From a bacterium (GTDB taxonomy: Bacteria; Armatimonadota; Fimbriimonadia; Fimbriimonadales; Fimbriimonadaceae), in NCBI GenBank assembly GCA_027483535.1, contig JAIXUN010000003.1:186001-250000 (forward strand): a DNA stretch of 64,000 nt, in the 5' to 3' direction. Positions 17,007-26,407 of this stretch are shown piece by piece. A program made the position numbers and the translations under genes. Position 1 is the first letter of the stretch; each line of letters begins with the position of its first letter. The notes beneath the pieces are model-generated. The model was not told the DNA's origin. It ran no database searches and saw only the letters and a list, made by a program, of their open reading frames with translations.

Positions 17007-17833
17007 TAACCGCCAGTTTTAGACGGGTCTCTCGTGAAGCGGCGCTGCGCGCGCTGTACATGGTAGACACGGGCGAAGCAACCATCAAATCGGCTCTGGA
17101 GGTCTCTATGACGGCCCTAGAAGACGAGGAGTACGGCAAGCAATGGAGCGGTGGCTACAAGTATCTCGACCTCGCTCGCGACCTCATTGAGCAGTACGCC
17201 GAGGACCTGGCACGAGGCGCTTGGCAAGAGCGTCGAGAGCTGGACTATCGCATTGCGGATGTGACGCCGGACTTCGATCTGGATCGACTCTCCATCATCG
17301 ATCTCAACATCCTGCGCATCTCGCTTTACGAACTCGAGTTCATGCCTTACATCGCCCCGGCGGTGACCATCGACCAGGCGCTTGAGATCGCCAAGCGGTA
17401 CTCCACCATCGAGAGTCCGCGATTCATCAACGGCGTTTTGGCAACCCTGGCCTCACGCTCGTTCAAATCGGATTGGGACCCGGAGCGCGCTCCGGAAGAT
17501 CCGGCGAAGGAGCAGATGGAGCGTTTGAACGCGTTGCTCAAGATTCGTAACGCAGAAGATGCGCGTCGAAAGGCTCTTGCCGCAGCGGCAGCGGAAGCTG
17601 AAGCGGCCGATGACTCTGAATTTGAGGAAGAAGAATCAACCGTCGGCGGCTGGAGACTGCGCTCGAACGCCGAAGACGTAGAGGACTCGGACGAGTCGGA
17701 AGAGCTCACCGAAGACTTTGAGGAATTGGACGAACCAGATGAAGCCGATTCGCTGGAACTGGACTCGCCGGAACCAGATTCGCTTGAAGCAGTGGACTCG
17801 CCAACAGACAAAGAGTCTCCCTTAACCCCCTGA
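16970..17833 (+). CDS. nusB: NusB transcription antitermination factor with acidic C-terminal tail
   Basis: NusB binds boxA RNA with NusE and promotes rRNA antitermination. The NusB fold covers about residues 18-165: SREAALRALYMVDTGEA, LSIIDLNILRISLYELEF, APAVTIDQALEIAKRYS, RFINGVLATLA. An unusual tail of about 110 residues follows, dominated by Glu, Asp and Ser. The start is uncertain. ATG 16970 overlaps accC by 37 bp and lacks a ribosome-binding site, whereas GGAGAAGGA at 16992-17000 would serve a rare CTG at 17003. Confidence 0.9.
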   Translation: MGGPLHGGRRTLITASFRRVSREAALRALYMVDTGEATIKSALEVSMTALEDEEYGKQWSGGYKYLDLARDLIEQYAEDLARGAWQERRELDYRIADVTPDFDLDRLSIIDLNILRISLYELEFMPYIAPAVTIDQALEIAKRYSTIESPRFINGVLATLASRSFKSDWDPERAPEDPAKEQMERLNALLKIRNAEDARRKALAAAAAEAEAADDSEFEEEESTVGGWRLRSNAEDVEDSDESEELTEDFEELDEPDEADSLELDSPEPDSLEAVDSPTDKESPLTP

Positions 17834-17851
17834 ACCCGACCCAATACGAAA

Positions 17852-18709
17852 ATGACTGCCACCCTTCTAGACGGACTCGCCCTTTCCAAAATTGTTCGAG
17901 AAGACCTGAAGAAGCGGGTCGATGCGTTGCGCGCCAAGGGAATCGTCCCTCGGCTAGACGTAGTGGTGGCGGCTCAAGACCCCGCTTCGCTGGCGTACGT
18001 GCGCATGAAGCGAAAGTGGGCGGAAGCGGCAGGCATGCTCGGCGAGGCTTACGAGATCACCGAGGCGACCTCGCAGGCGGAACTCCTAGACCTTCTCCAC
18101 AAGCTCAATGCCAACCCATCTGTCCACGGCGTGTTGCTTCAGCACCCGTTGCCGAAGCACTTGGACGAGGATGAGGCCCTGCTTGCTCTGGGACCAGAGA
18201 AGGACGTCGACGGAATCACTCCGCAGTCTTTGGGCCGGCTAGTGGCAGACCTTCCCGGGTTCCGCTGCGCCACGCCGCTAGGTATCACGAAGATCCTGGA
18301 TCATTACAAGATCGACTGCACAGGCAAGCAGGCGGTGGTCATTGGTCGCTCCGTGATTTTGGGCAAGCCCATGGCGCTGATGCTGCTGCAAAAGAATGCA
18401 ACGGTGACGGTGGCTCATTCCAAGACCGTGAATCTTCCCGACCTTTGTCGAACGGCCGATATTTTGGTTGCGGCGGTGGGTCGAGCGGAGATGGTGAAGG
18501 GCGACTGGATCAAGCCGGGCGCGGTTGTGATCGATGCGGGTTACAACAAGGTCGAGGGTCGAAAGTTTGACGTGGGCGACGTGGAGTTCGAATCTGCTGC
18601 ACTGGTCGCTTCGGCGATTACGCCGGTCCCCGGTGGCGTCGGTCCGATGACGGTTGCGAGTCTGCTTGCCAACTGCGTAGAAGCGGCTGAGCTCAAAGTA
18701 GCCGAGTGA
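17852..18709 (+). CDS. folD: Methylenetetrahydrofolate dehydrogenase/cyclohydrolase (FolD)
   Basis: FolD interconverts methylene-, methenyl- and 10-formyl-tetrahydrofolate with NADP. The 285-residue protein has the catalytic YVRMKRK region, GVLLQHPLPKHLDEDEAL, EKDVDGITPQSLGRL, the dinucleotide-binding VVIGRSVILGKPMALMLLQ, and the C-terminal ITPVPGGVGPMTVASLLANC. All are family signatures, and length is normal. It lies 18 bp after nusB and overlaps the aldo/keto reductase start, so it is probably cotranscribed. Confidence 0.97.
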   Translation: MTATLLDGLALSKIVREDLKKRVDALRAKGIVPRLDVVVAAQDPASLAYVRMKRKWAEAAGMLGEAYEITEATSQAELLDLLHKLNANPSVHGVLLQHPLPKHLDEDEALLALGPEKDVDGITPQSLGRLVADLPGFRCATPLGITKILDHYKIDCTGKQAVVIGRSVILGKPMALMLLQKNATVTVAHSKTVNLPDLCRTADILVAAVGRAEMVKGDWIKPGAVVIDAGYNKVEGRKFDVGDVEFESAALVASAITPVPGGVGPMTVASLLANCVEAAELKVAE

Positions 18710-19662
18710 TGATGCGAAAAGTTCAACTTTCCGGCACTAACTTACACGTTTCTACATTGTGCCTCGGCACGGCTGACCTTGGGAGCAAGGTCGATGACGC
18801 CACCGCTCACGCTCTGTTCGACTGGTTTCTGGCGGCAGGAGGCAACTTCATCGACTCCGCACATTGCTACTCGGCTTGGGTTCCGGGCAAGTTGGGCGTT
18901 TCCGACCGTTTGGTCGGAGAGCTGATCGTTCGCGTGGGTCGAGAGAGCCTGGTGATTGCGGGGAAGGGTGGTCACATCGGATACGAGGGTTATCCCCGTC
19001 CCGAGTTTTTCCTGACGCCGGAAACCATTGAGCGCGACCTGATCGAGTCGCTCGATCGGATGAAGACCGACTACGTCGACCTTTACTACCTGCACCGAGA
19101 CGATCCCCGATTGCCTGTTTCTGAATTGATTGCGTCAGCGGGAGAGCAAGTGCTCAAGGGTCGCGCCAAAGCCATTGGAGCGAGTAACTGGAGCGTCACT
19201 CGCCTTGCGGAGGCGAATGCGTTTGCCGACAAGCACGGACTGCCGAGATTTGTCGCCTTACAGAACCAGTGGGCGCTCGCCGAACCCAGTTGGGCGGATC
19301 GAGAGGCTCCGGGTGTGTTGCGCGTCACCCGCCGGAACGAGTTGGAAGCACTGAAAGAAGCGGGCGTGGCGGTGATTCCTTGGGGTCCCAATGCCAACGG
19401 CTTCTTTGCCAGCCATGGCGAAAAGGGCGCCCAGACTTACGACTCCCCTGACTCTCAGGCAAGACTCGCTCGTGTGGAAGCCATGGCGGCCGCAGAGGGT
19501 GTGAAACCGGGGTCGCTGGCGCTTGCTTATCTTCTCGACGATCGCCTTCCGGTGATCCCCATTCTCGGCTCAACCCGAGCGGAGACTCTGCAAGAAGCGA
19601 TTGAAGCCCTTTCAATCTCTCTCACCGAGCAAGAGAAAGCCGCTCTCGAAGCGCCCCTCTAG
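18709..19662 (+). CDS. Aldo/keto reductase
   Basis: This is an NAD(P)H-dependent oxidoreductase of the AKR superfamily, about 317 residues. The catalytic tetrad is visible: Asp and Tyr in FIDSAHCYSAW, Lys in VIAGKGG and His in DLYYLHRDD. C-terminal cofactor-binding residues are in PILGSTRAETLQEAIEAL. The start is one of three adjacent codons (GTG 18706, ATG 18709, ATG 18712) overlapping the folD stop. Substrate unknown. Confidence 0.92.
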   Translation: MMRKVQLSGTNLHVSTLCLGTADLGSKVDDATAHALFDWFLAAGGNFIDSAHCYSAWVPGKLGVSDRLVGELIVRVGRESLVIAGKGGHIGYEGYPRPEFFLTPETIERDLIESLDRMKTDYVDLYYLHRDDPRLPVSELIASAGEQVLKGRAKAIGASNWSVTRLAEANAFADKHGLPRFVALQNQWALAEPSWADREAPGVLRVTRRNELEALKEAGVAVIPWGPNANGFFASHGEKGAQTYDSPDSQARLARVEAMAAAEGVKPGSLALAYLLDDRLPVIPILGSTRAETLQEAIEALSISLTEQEKAALEAPL

Positions 19663-19708
19663 AAACCCAGTTGTTCGTCACCCAGTTGGGAACCCTTTGC
19701 TCGGGCAA

Positions 19709-19748
19709 GAAAAAATGCCCCTGAGCGATGGCTCAGGGGCATCCAATG
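19709..19748 (-). terminator. Rho-independent terminator, strongest on the minus strand
   Basis: TGCCCCTGAGC (19716-19726) and GCTCAGGGGCA (19731-19741) form a perfect 11-bp stem with a 4-nt loop. On the minus strand it is followed by a run of six T, making a classical terminator for the PEP-CTERM gene ending at 19763. It may also end the folD/AKR transcript arriving from the other side. Confidence 0.9.
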
Positions 19749-19762
19749 TGGTTTTTTCTAGC

Positions 19763-20308
19763 TTAGTTCTTGCGTCGTCGTCGCGCTGCAACCATGCCAA
19801 GACCCATTACGAGGGCAGCCATGGAAGCGGGCTCGGGAACAACCGTGAGGTCACCAACGAACGAGGTCGTCGAGAAGTTGGTGTTGGTTCCGGGAAGCGA
19901 GATGTAGGAAGCGCTCCACGTACCCGAACCAGCCGAGACTGCTGCGTAAGCACCAGTTCCGCTGAGGAACGACCACGATCCGGAGATCGAGGACGTGATG
20001 CCGGTGAGGGTGAAGGGTCCACCAAGCACGGAGAACACGAGCTGATCAGCGCCGTTCTTGAAGGTTGCGGTGCTACCCGTGGTGATTCCGTTTGACGGAG
20101 TCGCCAGGTAGATGCCCAAAAAGTCCATCGTGGACGGAGCGGGCAGCGGGGCAAAGTTGCCCGAGATCACGGACTCAGCAGTCGTGTACTGCGTCGCCGA
20201 GGTCAAGGTATAGGTTCCGGTAGAAACCGAAACGAAAGGGTTAGCGGCGGAAAACGCGGCTACGGACGCAAAGGCGGTAAGGCCTGCAATTCGAACTCCC
20301 AACTTCAT
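19763..20308 (-). CDS. PEP-CTERM sorting domain protein
   Basis: This 181-residue exported protein has a signal peptide (MKLGVRIAGLTAFASVAAFS), a Ser/Thr/Gly-rich body and a C-terminal sorting signal: VVPEPAS, a hydrophobic helix (MAALVMGLGMVAA), then RRRRKN. PEP-CTERM proteins are processed by exosortase and delivered to the envelope or matrix. I prefer ATG 20308 with GGTGAT upstream over GTG 20320. The body has no enzymatic motif. A strong terminator follows. Confidence 0.93.
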   Translation of the reverse strand: MKLGVRIAGLTAFASVAAFSAANPFVSVSTGTYTLTSATQYTTAESVISGNFAPLPAPSTMDFLGIYLATPSNGITTGSTATFKNGADQLVFSVLGGPFTLTGITSSISGSWSFLSGTGAYAAVSAGSGTWSASYISLPGTNTNFSTTSFVGDLTVVPEPASMAALVMGLGMVAARRRRKN

Positions 20309-20470
20309 ATTAATCACCAAGTAGAAAAAAGCAACATTGCTCTCTTACAGGCACTAGTGTATCAGCATTCTTTCTGCAACCAAGTTGAACCTGGCGTTTT
20401 GGTAAATTTACCGGTCGAGTTTTGGGCACATTTAACTGTTTCTTGACGTTTTCGAGCCTTTTTCGATCGA

Positions 20471-21637
20471 TTAGCCGATCACCTTGCGCAGCTCGGTGCC
20501 TCCGCCCTTGTTGACTCGCCAAATGAACGCGTCCAATACGTAGTGGGCGGCTTGGGGCATCGAGAGCAGTGGAACAAGAAAGATGAGGAGCAGAGGCGCG
20601 GGGGTGAACCCGGCAAGAGCCTTTCCGAAAACGTCGGCGCGCTCCTGCCAAACCACGGCGTCCCACACCCATTCTTCGGCATAGGCAATGGCGAACAGGG
20701 CGAGCACATACAGCGGAATGAACTTCCACTGGAAGAACCTTAGGAACGGGTTGGTCTTTGGCGTCTCGGCTTGAACGGGCGCCTTGGTCTTGCGATATTG
20801 GTAGATCCAAACCAGCGCCATGTACGGCACCCCGTGCGAGACAATGTTGACGATGGTGAACACGAGGTCGCCGTTGAAAGCCACAATTCCGACGTACCAA
20901 CTGGCGGCAGTGGAGACCAACAGCGCCACTTTGCCAAGATTGAACCCTTGACCCACGAACGGCTTTCTGGCTTCTTTTAGCAAAAAGGCCGCCATCACCA
21001 GGGCGTAAACAACGGCGACACCTTTTTCGACCAAGGGGGTCGGAATGCGAAGCATCTCGGCTTGATCAAACCAGCCGAACGCCTTTGGATAGGTGTGCCA
21101 ATAGATGAGCGGATAGAACGTCGCCAGATAAACGGCGGCTTGATCCAGCCGATACTCCCACTTCACCGCCGTGGAAGGGTCGGAACTTGGCACGGGCTCG
21201 CCCCTTCGGTAGAGCATGAAAAAGCCGTATTGTTGACGTACAAAGTGCCAGATCGCGGCGTAGGCAAGCACCACCCAAAAAAGCATCGGCTGAATGGCGT
21301 AGAGCACCGCCCCAATTCCCCAACAGGCGAGGGGGACGGTTAAGTACAGCGTTCGACGTTTGGCGAACTCTTCTTTGTCGAAATAGGTGCGGAACAGCGA
21401 ACTGTAAACGTGGGCGACATCGATGCCGAGCACGAGGAAAATGAACACCCAAATCGGCACTTCGGGGGTCGCCATGATACGGCTGCCGAAGAGGAGAACG
21501 ATGGTGGTGACGAGCACGGATGGCCCAATGATGAAGACGGCATCGAACCAAGGGGAATAGATCCACTTGGTGGTGGATCGCCACCGCCCTGGGTTTTGGG
21601 CGGGCGATCGCGAGTCGGTAGAACCGAGGGTCGCCAC
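20471..21637 (-). CDS. Polytopic membrane protein with conserved-looking histidines, unknown function
   Basis: This 388-residue protein has roughly eight to ten hydrophobic segments. Histidines sit in or next to membrane segments in blocks that look functional: GIDVAHVYSSLFRTYFD, AAIWHFVRQQYGFFMLYRR, NIVSHGVPYMALVWIYQY and PQAAHYVLDAFIWR. Such spacing resembles membrane metal-dependent oxygenases or Brp/Blh-like proteins, but that is only a suggestion. The start is GTG 21637; TAAATT lies 6 nt upstream (21644-21649, minus) with no Shine-Dalgarno sequence. It stands alone, followed by a PEP-CTERM gene. Confidence 0.82.
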   Translation of the reverse strand: MATLGSTDSRSPAQNPGRWRSTTKWIYSPWFDAVFIIGPSVLVTTIVLLFGSRIMATPEVPIWVFIFLVLGIDVAHVYSSLFRTYFDKEEFAKRRTLYLTVPLACWGIGAVLYAIQPMLFWVVLAYAAIWHFVRQQYGFFMLYRRGEPVPSSDPSTAVKWEYRLDQAAVYLATFYPLIYWHTYPKAFGWFDQAEMLRIPTPLVEKGVAVVYALVMAAFLLKEARKPFVGQGFNLGKVALLVSTAASWYVGIVAFNGDLVFTIVNIVSHGVPYMALVWIYQYRKTKAPVQAETPKTNPFLRFFQWKFIPLYVLALFAIAYAEEWVWDAVVWQERADVFGKALAGFTPAPLLLIFLVPLLSMPQAAHYVLDAFIWRVNKGGGTELRKVIG

Positions 21638-21983
21638 GGTAGGAATTTACCGTTTTCGGCGGGTTGTCGTTGCGAGATTTGTAGTTGGGGTTGGGTGGGT
21701 GATGGGAACTAAGGAAGGTTCCCCGTGACATCGTAGGCCAGGTTCGTTGCCCTCTTCGAGAAGGTCCGGAGGACTGGCAAGATACTCCTTATCCACTCTC
21801 TATTTTAAGACGCTATTGCCAGGGCTCCGCCCTTCTCCCTTACAACAAGAACCCCTTACCCAGGGTTGAAACCCTGGGCTGCGATGATTGTCGCGGCTCC
21901 GCCGCTTTTTCGGACCACCCTCTCCCAAGGCTTATCCGGAGAATCGGGAAGGGGCGAGGGTCTGTTCGGGGACCGACTATCAC

Positions 21984-22177
21984 ATTCCCCTCCCCGATAA
22001 ATCGGGGCAGGCACTGGAGGGGTGGCCTGAAAGGCCGGGGTGGTCTCCGGATGACAATCTCTTTATGGTGACCAATCTCTTCGTTTGAGGTTCTCTTGTG
22101 GCAATTGAACATTGAAGAGTTCTCGAATCTGCCGACCACCCCGTCGCTTCGCGCCACCCCTCCATAGAGGGGAATTT
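21984..22177. repeat. Family-A inverted-pair unit (194 bp)
   Basis: The left arm 21984-22045 carries a GGCCT-GAA-AGGCC inner stem plus a short insertion. The right arm 22134-22177 carries GTCGC-TTC-GCGCC. The arms face each other around an 88-bp core with no match to other cores in the window. Confidence 0.75.
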
Positions 22178-22401
22178 ATGCTGGTCGGTTCCGTACAAAA
22201 GGTCTGGAGGACCGACTAGATTCGTCCACGGAACCAATGAACGGAGACGACCAGAACAAAGGGGCGGAGCCCCGGCAATCATCGCAGCCTAGGGCAACGC
22301 CCTAGGTTTGGGAGCCATCCAGAAAATTCCCCCTCTCCCATCCGTTTTCGGAGGGGAGAGGGCTTCGCATACAGACAACTTGCGATCGAGAGTCCGAACC
22401 C

Positions 22402-22574
22402 AATTCCCCTCTTGGGAGGGGTGGCGCGAAGCGACGGGGTGGTCGGCATTTTCGGCAGCTTCCGGGTTACCTACGAAACGGTAATTGCCTTCAGGGACCA
22501 AATCGGTCGTAATCGCGCGTTGGAATCCGGAACCACCCCGCCCCGTTGGGGCACCCCTCCCAGGAGGGGAATTT
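22402..22574. repeat. Family-A inverted-pair unit (173 bp)
   Basis: Left arm 22402-22444 has inner module GGCGC-GAA-GCGAC; right arm 22531-22574 has GCCCC-GTTG-GGGGC. The 86-bp core is unrelated to other cores. The two arms carry different inner stems, so the unit is not a simple inverted duplication. Confidence 0.75.
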
Positions 22575-22862
22575 GTTTCGCCTGTTTCTTCTTGAGGTCC
22601 GGAGGACCGACCAGATACTCCGGACACCTCGCCAACGAAAGGAAAAACCGTATTGCCAGGGCTCCGCCCTTCTGGCCTTATATGAGAACCCCTGCCCTGA
22701 CCCAGGGTTAAAAACCCTGGGCTGCGATGATGGTCGCGGCTCCGCCGCTTTGCCGGACCCCTCACCCGGCCTTCGGCCACCCTCTCCCCCAGAGGGGCGA
22801 GGGTTCCTCCAGGGACCGCCCAATCACAATCCCTTCCTCAGAGGGGAATAAGGTTCGGACCT

Positions 22863-23873
22863 CTAGCCCAGCACACCATCCGCAGGCTCCGGGCGACCCA
22901 GGTGCCGATACGCCGCCGACGTCACACATCGACCCCGAGGCGTGCGCGTCAACATTCCAATCTGAATCAGGTACGGCTCGTACACATCCTCAATGGTCGT
23001 AGCATCCTCGCCCGTCCCCGCGGCGATGGTATCCAGCCCCACCGGACCGCCCTTGTGGCGATCGATGATCACCGCCAAAAGCGTTCGGTCCACGCGATCC
23101 AGACCGAGCGGGTCGATCTCCAACGCATCCGCCGCCTTGTCCACGATCTTTGCATCGATCGCCTCCAAACCGTCTACCTGCGCGAAGTCTCGCACCCGAC
23201 GAAGGAGTCGGTTTGCGATTCGAGGCGTGCCGCGAGACCGCGAAGCAATCGCCTCCGCGCCGACATCGCTGATGCCGTACCCCAAGATCCCCGCCGAGCG
23301 GCGAACGATTTCGTACAAGGCCTTCTCGTCGTAATACGCAAAGTGGGTGATGATGCCAAACCGATCTCGTAGCGGACCGGTGAGCAGCCCTTGGCGAGTG
23401 GTGGCGCCGATGACGGTGAACGGGGGGACGTCCATTCGCACCGATCTCGCCGCAGGTCCCTGGCCGATCATGATATCGACCTTCCGATCCTCCATCGCCG
23501 GATACAGATACTCCTCGACCGCGCGTGAGAGCCGATGAATTTCATCGATGAACAACACCGCGCCTTCATCTAAGTTGGTGAGAATGCCCACCAGATCGCT
23601 CGGACGTTCGATTGCGGGTCCACTGGTGACGTGGATGGTCGTGCGCATCTCGTTGGCAACAATGTGCGCCAAGGTGGTTTTGCCCAGTCCGGGAGGACCG
23701 TACAGCAAAACGTGATCGAGCGGTTCGCTTCTGCCCCGAGCGGCTTCGATAAAGACGCTGAGATTCTGCTTCAACTTTGCCTGACCGATGAACTCCGAGA
23801 GTCGCCGAGGGCGAAGCGAAAGATCGTCACTTTCGCCAGGCAATGGGTTCGGGTTCAGTTCGTCGGGACGCAT
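22863..23873 (-). CDS. ruvB: Holliday junction branch migration ATPase RuvB
   Basis: RuvB is the hexameric AAA+ motor of the RuvAB complex. The protein has [19 protein letters not shown], Walker [21 protein letters not shown], Walker [21 protein letters not shown], sensor [20 protein letters not shown], and the C-terminal winged helix with [19 protein letters not shown] start it at ATG 23873 ([11 protein letters not shown]). A TTG at 23918 would add 15 residues with no family counterpart. Length of 336 residues is normal. ruvA and ruvC are not adjacent. Its 3' end abuts repeat island 2. Confidence 0.97.
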   Translation of the reverse strand: MRPDELNPNPLPGESDDLSLRPRRLSEFIGQAKLKQNLSVFIEAARGRSEPLDHVLLYGPPGLGKTTLAHIVANEMRTTIHVTSGPAIERPSDLVGILTNLDEGAVLFIDEIHRLSRAVEEYLYPAMEDRKVDIMIGQGPAARSVRMDVPPFTVIGATTRQGLLTGPLRDRFGIITHFAYYDEKALYEIVRRSAGILGYGISDVGAEAIASRSRGTPRIANRLLRRVRDFAQVDGLEAIDAKIVDKAADALEIDPLGLDRVDRTLLAVIIDRHKGGPVGLDTIAAGTGEDATTIEDVYEPYLIQIGMLTRTPRGRCVTSAAYRHLGRPEPADGVLG

Positions 23874-24082
23874 GAGGGATCTCGGGGGTATCGACCAGGG
23901 CGATCCAGGTCGAGGCAAGATAGTAGAGTCTAGTCTACCAATGACCCTTCAAAACTGAAAGTGACGCCATGCCGAAGTTGCACCGAGCCGCATTCTGAAC
24001 CTAGTATTATTAACACCAGCAAAATTACTGGGCTAGAAAGCTGATGGATTGCTCTAGGTTTCCGATATAAAGGGAAAAGCCT

Positions 24083-24811
24083 GTGAAAGTTTTTCGCAAT
24101 ATTGTTTTGGTTTCACTCCTGGCCGCGGGCTCGGGATTGCTCAACCGAGTCGCTTCGGCTCAGATTGTCACCACCTACGACATCCGCAGTTCGGTGACCA
24201 ACTTTGCGACCTCGTTCAACGCACCTTGGTCAGTGGGTTACCGCACGGCGCGGGCGAGCACCGATTTCACCGCCATGTCTCAGTACGGCGCGTTTGCTTA
24301 CGGAAACGGTGTTGCCACGCGGCTCACCTCTTCTGGACTGGGAACGGCAGGGGTTTATCGAAACTTCAACTCGTTCCAACTGAACGCGGGCGATCCGTTT
24401 GGAAGCATCTTGGAGGCAAACGGAATCATGATGCACCCAGACATTTTTGGCATGTCCGTCATTCGATTCACGGCTCCTAAAGGCGGGCTTTACGATATCA
24501 GCTACCGAACCGCGCGATTTACACTGGGCGCGGGTACGGCACGGGTCTCGGTTGTTCGTAACGGAACCATCCTGAGTTCGCAAACGGTGAGCGCCAACAA
24601 CTATGGTTTCCTGCCCGTGACCACTCACTCCTTCTTTGCGGGCGCGGGGGAAGTTTTCGATTTCGTTTCGGACATGGGCGACAACTCCTCTTTCTATGAC
24701 AGCACCGGGATTCGGGCGACGGTGGTGATGACCACCCCGGAACCTGCGACCGCCATCGCTCTGGCGGTGCCCGCTTTGGTGGCGATTCGAAAGCGTCGTA
24801 AGCGTTCTTAA
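24083..24811 (+). CDS. PEP-CTERM sorting domain protein
   Basis: This 242-residue exported protein has a signal peptide (MKVFRNIVLVSLLAAGSGLL) and a C-terminal TTPEPATA, hydrophobic helix and RKRRKRS tail, the PEP-CTERM signal. The middle is predicted beta-rich, with alternating Thr/Ser/Gly and motifs such as GGLYDISYRTARF, resembling a carbohydrate-binding-like sandwich without catalytic residues. Start is GTG 24083 with AAAGGGAAAAG upstream and TATAAA at 24067-24072. The 209-bp gap to ruvB holds only this promoter candidate. Confidence 0.92.
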   Translation: MKVFRNIVLVSLLAAGSGLLNRVASAQIVTTYDIRSSVTNFATSFNAPWSVGYRTARASTDFTAMSQYGAFAYGNGVATRLTSSGLGTAGVYRNFNSFQLNAGDPFGSILEANGIMMHPDIFGMSVIRFTAPKGGLYDISYRTARFTLGAGTARVSVVRNGTILSSQTVSANNYGFLPVTTHSFFAGAGEVFDFVSDMGDNSSFYDSTGIRATVVMTTPEPATAIALAVPALVAIRKRRKRS

Positions 24812-24879
24812 GCGGTTTCGTCCAAACGGTTAAGTCCAAACGATTTAGGCAGGTGGGAAGATAAACTCTTTCCCTACCC

Positions 24880-25911
24880 ATGCTTGCCGCTCATCAATCC
24901 GTTGCTCTGTTCATGGAAGGTGCCTTTGGCGAGGCGCACGGCAAAATGGGCTACGGCGCCATTCGATTCTTGCCGAACCCAATTGCCGCCGTCATCGATT
25001 CCCGGTTTGCGGGTTCCAGTACGGGCGATCACATGAAACTCCCCCGATCCGTGCCCATCGTGGCCTCGGTGGAAGAGGCCCATGCCAACGGGGCAACCGT
25101 GCTGGTACTGGGAATCGCGCCCTCTGGCGGCAGGTTGCCTTTGGAATGGAAGGCGGCGATCGATCAGGCGATCTCGCTCGGCATGAGCTTGGTGAACGGA
25201 CTTCACGAGCCAATGAGCGACCAGTATCCGAACCTTCCCGCAGGTCAGTGGGTTTGGGATATTCGCGTGGAGCCGGAAGGGCTGGGACCAGGTCAGGGCA
25301 AAACCGCGATGCTCTCTAATCGGCGACTGTTGATGGTGGGTACGGATATGGCGATCGGAAAAATGACCGCCGGGCTGGAGATCATGTCCGAGGCTAAGAA
25401 TCGGGGCGTGAAGGCTTCCTTTGTCGCTACCGGGCAGATCGGGATATTGCTCACCGGAGGCGGCATTCCTCTGGACGCGATTCGGGTGGATTACGCGTGC
25501 GGCGCGGTGGAAAACGAGGTTTTGAAGCACGCCGATTCGGACCTGGTGGTGGTGGAGGGTCAGGGCTCTTTGGTGCATCCGGGCAGCACCTCTAACCTGC
25601 CGCTGCTTCGCGGAACCATGCCAACCCACATTGTGCTGTGTCACCGAATGAGCCAAACCCATTTGATGCGGGTGGAGCATGTCGCCATTCCGCCTCTGCC
25701 GGACTTGATTCGCCTTTACGAGGCAGTGGCTACCTGCTGCGGGTCGTTCCCAGCGGCGAAGGTGGTTGGAATCGCGCTGAATTCGTCGGATTGTTTGGAT
25801 GATGTGGCGGCGCTGGCGGAGTGCGAGCGAATATCGGCGGAGACGGGTCTGCCCTGCGTGGACCCGGTTCGGCACGGGTCGGCGAGGTTGGTCGACGCGG
25901 TGATGGCGTAG
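24880..25911 (+). CDS. DUF1611-family protein, probable D-glutamate N-acetyltransferase (DgcN-like)
   Basis: This 343-residue protein has a Rossmann-like N-terminal half and a P-loop domain with VGTDMAIGKMTAGLEIM, typical of DUF1611, followed by GQIGILLTGGGIPLDAI, VVVEGQGSLVHPG and HIVLCHRMSQTHLMR. Characterised members (DgcN) acetylate D-glutamate in a catabolic route that continues with an enolase-superfamily racemase. The next gene downstream, at 27066, belongs to that superfamily, which supports the role. The two are split by a 1.15-kb repeat island. The start has no Shine-Dalgarno; TAAACT lies 12 nt upstream. Confidence 0.85.
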   Translation: MLAAHQSVALFMEGAFGEAHGKMGYGAIRFLPNPIAAVIDSRFAGSSTGDHMKLPRSVPIVASVEEAHANGATVLVLGIAPSGGRLPLEWKAAIDQAISLGMSLVNGLHEPMSDQYPNLPAGQWVWDIRVEPEGLGPGQGKTAMLSNRRLLMVGTDMAIGKMTAGLEIMSEAKNRGVKASFVATGQIGILLTGGGIPLDAIRVDYACGAVENEVLKHADSDLVVVEGQGSLVHPGSTSNLPLLRGTMPTHIVLCHRMSQTHLMRVEHVAIPPLPDLIRLYEAVATCCGSFPAAKVVGIALNSSDCLDDVAALAECERISAETGLPCVDPVRHGSARLVDAVMA

Positions 25912-25927
25912 GTCGGGGGAGGGGTCG

Positions 25928-26259
25928 CCGGAGAAACCCTCGCCCCTCTGGGGGAGAGGGTGCCCCGCCAGGGGCGGGTGAGGGGTCCGAAGAGTTGGTG
26001 ACCGGAGCTTCTGGTCGGTCCTCCGGACCTCTTGCAAATTGCGATCCCATACCCAGACCTATCGGTCTGGGCTAACAGTCTTGCCGGTCCTCCGGACCTT
26101 TAGGACCTCATGGATCTACCGATTCTCCAGCGCCTACGAGTTTTGACCTCCCTGGCCTTTCAGGCCACCTCCTCTAGAAGGGAATACGGTTCGGTCCCCG
26201 GAGAAACCCTCGCCCCTCTGGGGGAGAGGGTGCCCCGATAGGGGCGGGTGAGGGGTCCG
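25928..26259. repeat. Direct pair of family-B repeats, 270 bp apart
   Basis: Positions 25928-25989 and 26198-26259 carry nearly identical copies beginning CCGGAGAAACCCTCGCCCCT. They differ mainly in the loop of the inner stem: GCCCC-GCCA-GGGGC versus GCCCC-GATA-GGGGC. The family-C hairpin and its tail lie between them. Confidence 0.75.
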
Positions 26260-26407
26260 AAAGTTTTCGTCGCGAAGGGTGTAGCCTGACTCTATTGCCA
26301 CGGCTCCGCCGTTCTGGATTTAAAATCGATCTACGATCCCAGGGTTAAAACCCTGGGCTGCGATGATTGCCGGGGCTCCGCCCCTTTTGTCCGGATGGAC
26401 GACTCAA

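Larger units (their letters stand above)
21638..22862. repeat. Repeat island 2 (gene-free, 1.2 kb) upstream of the ruvB 3' end
   Basis: No supportable gene lies here. From about 21760 it is a mosaic of palindromic repeats. It holds two family-A inverted-pair units (21984-22177 and 22402-22574) and one family-B copy (22755-22803). Family-D hairpins are at 21859-21878, 22288-22306 and 22701-22721, with companion GCGGC/GGGGC stems at 21893, 22261 and 22736. GGTCCGGAGGACC-like palindromes lie near 21765, 22200 and 22600. Translations of this stretch are repeat noise rich in Pro and Arg. Confidence 0.85.

Noticed and set aside
17500-17937. Ser-rich minus-strand frame opposite the nusB tail
   Set aside because: It is the complement of the acidic Glu/Asp/Ser codons of NusB and spans the folD start; it has no independent support.
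21760-22850. Open frames rich in Pro, Arg and Gly across the repeat islands, on both strands
   Set aside because: They are translations of palindromic repeats, recur in several frames, lack ribosome-binding sites and resemble no protein.
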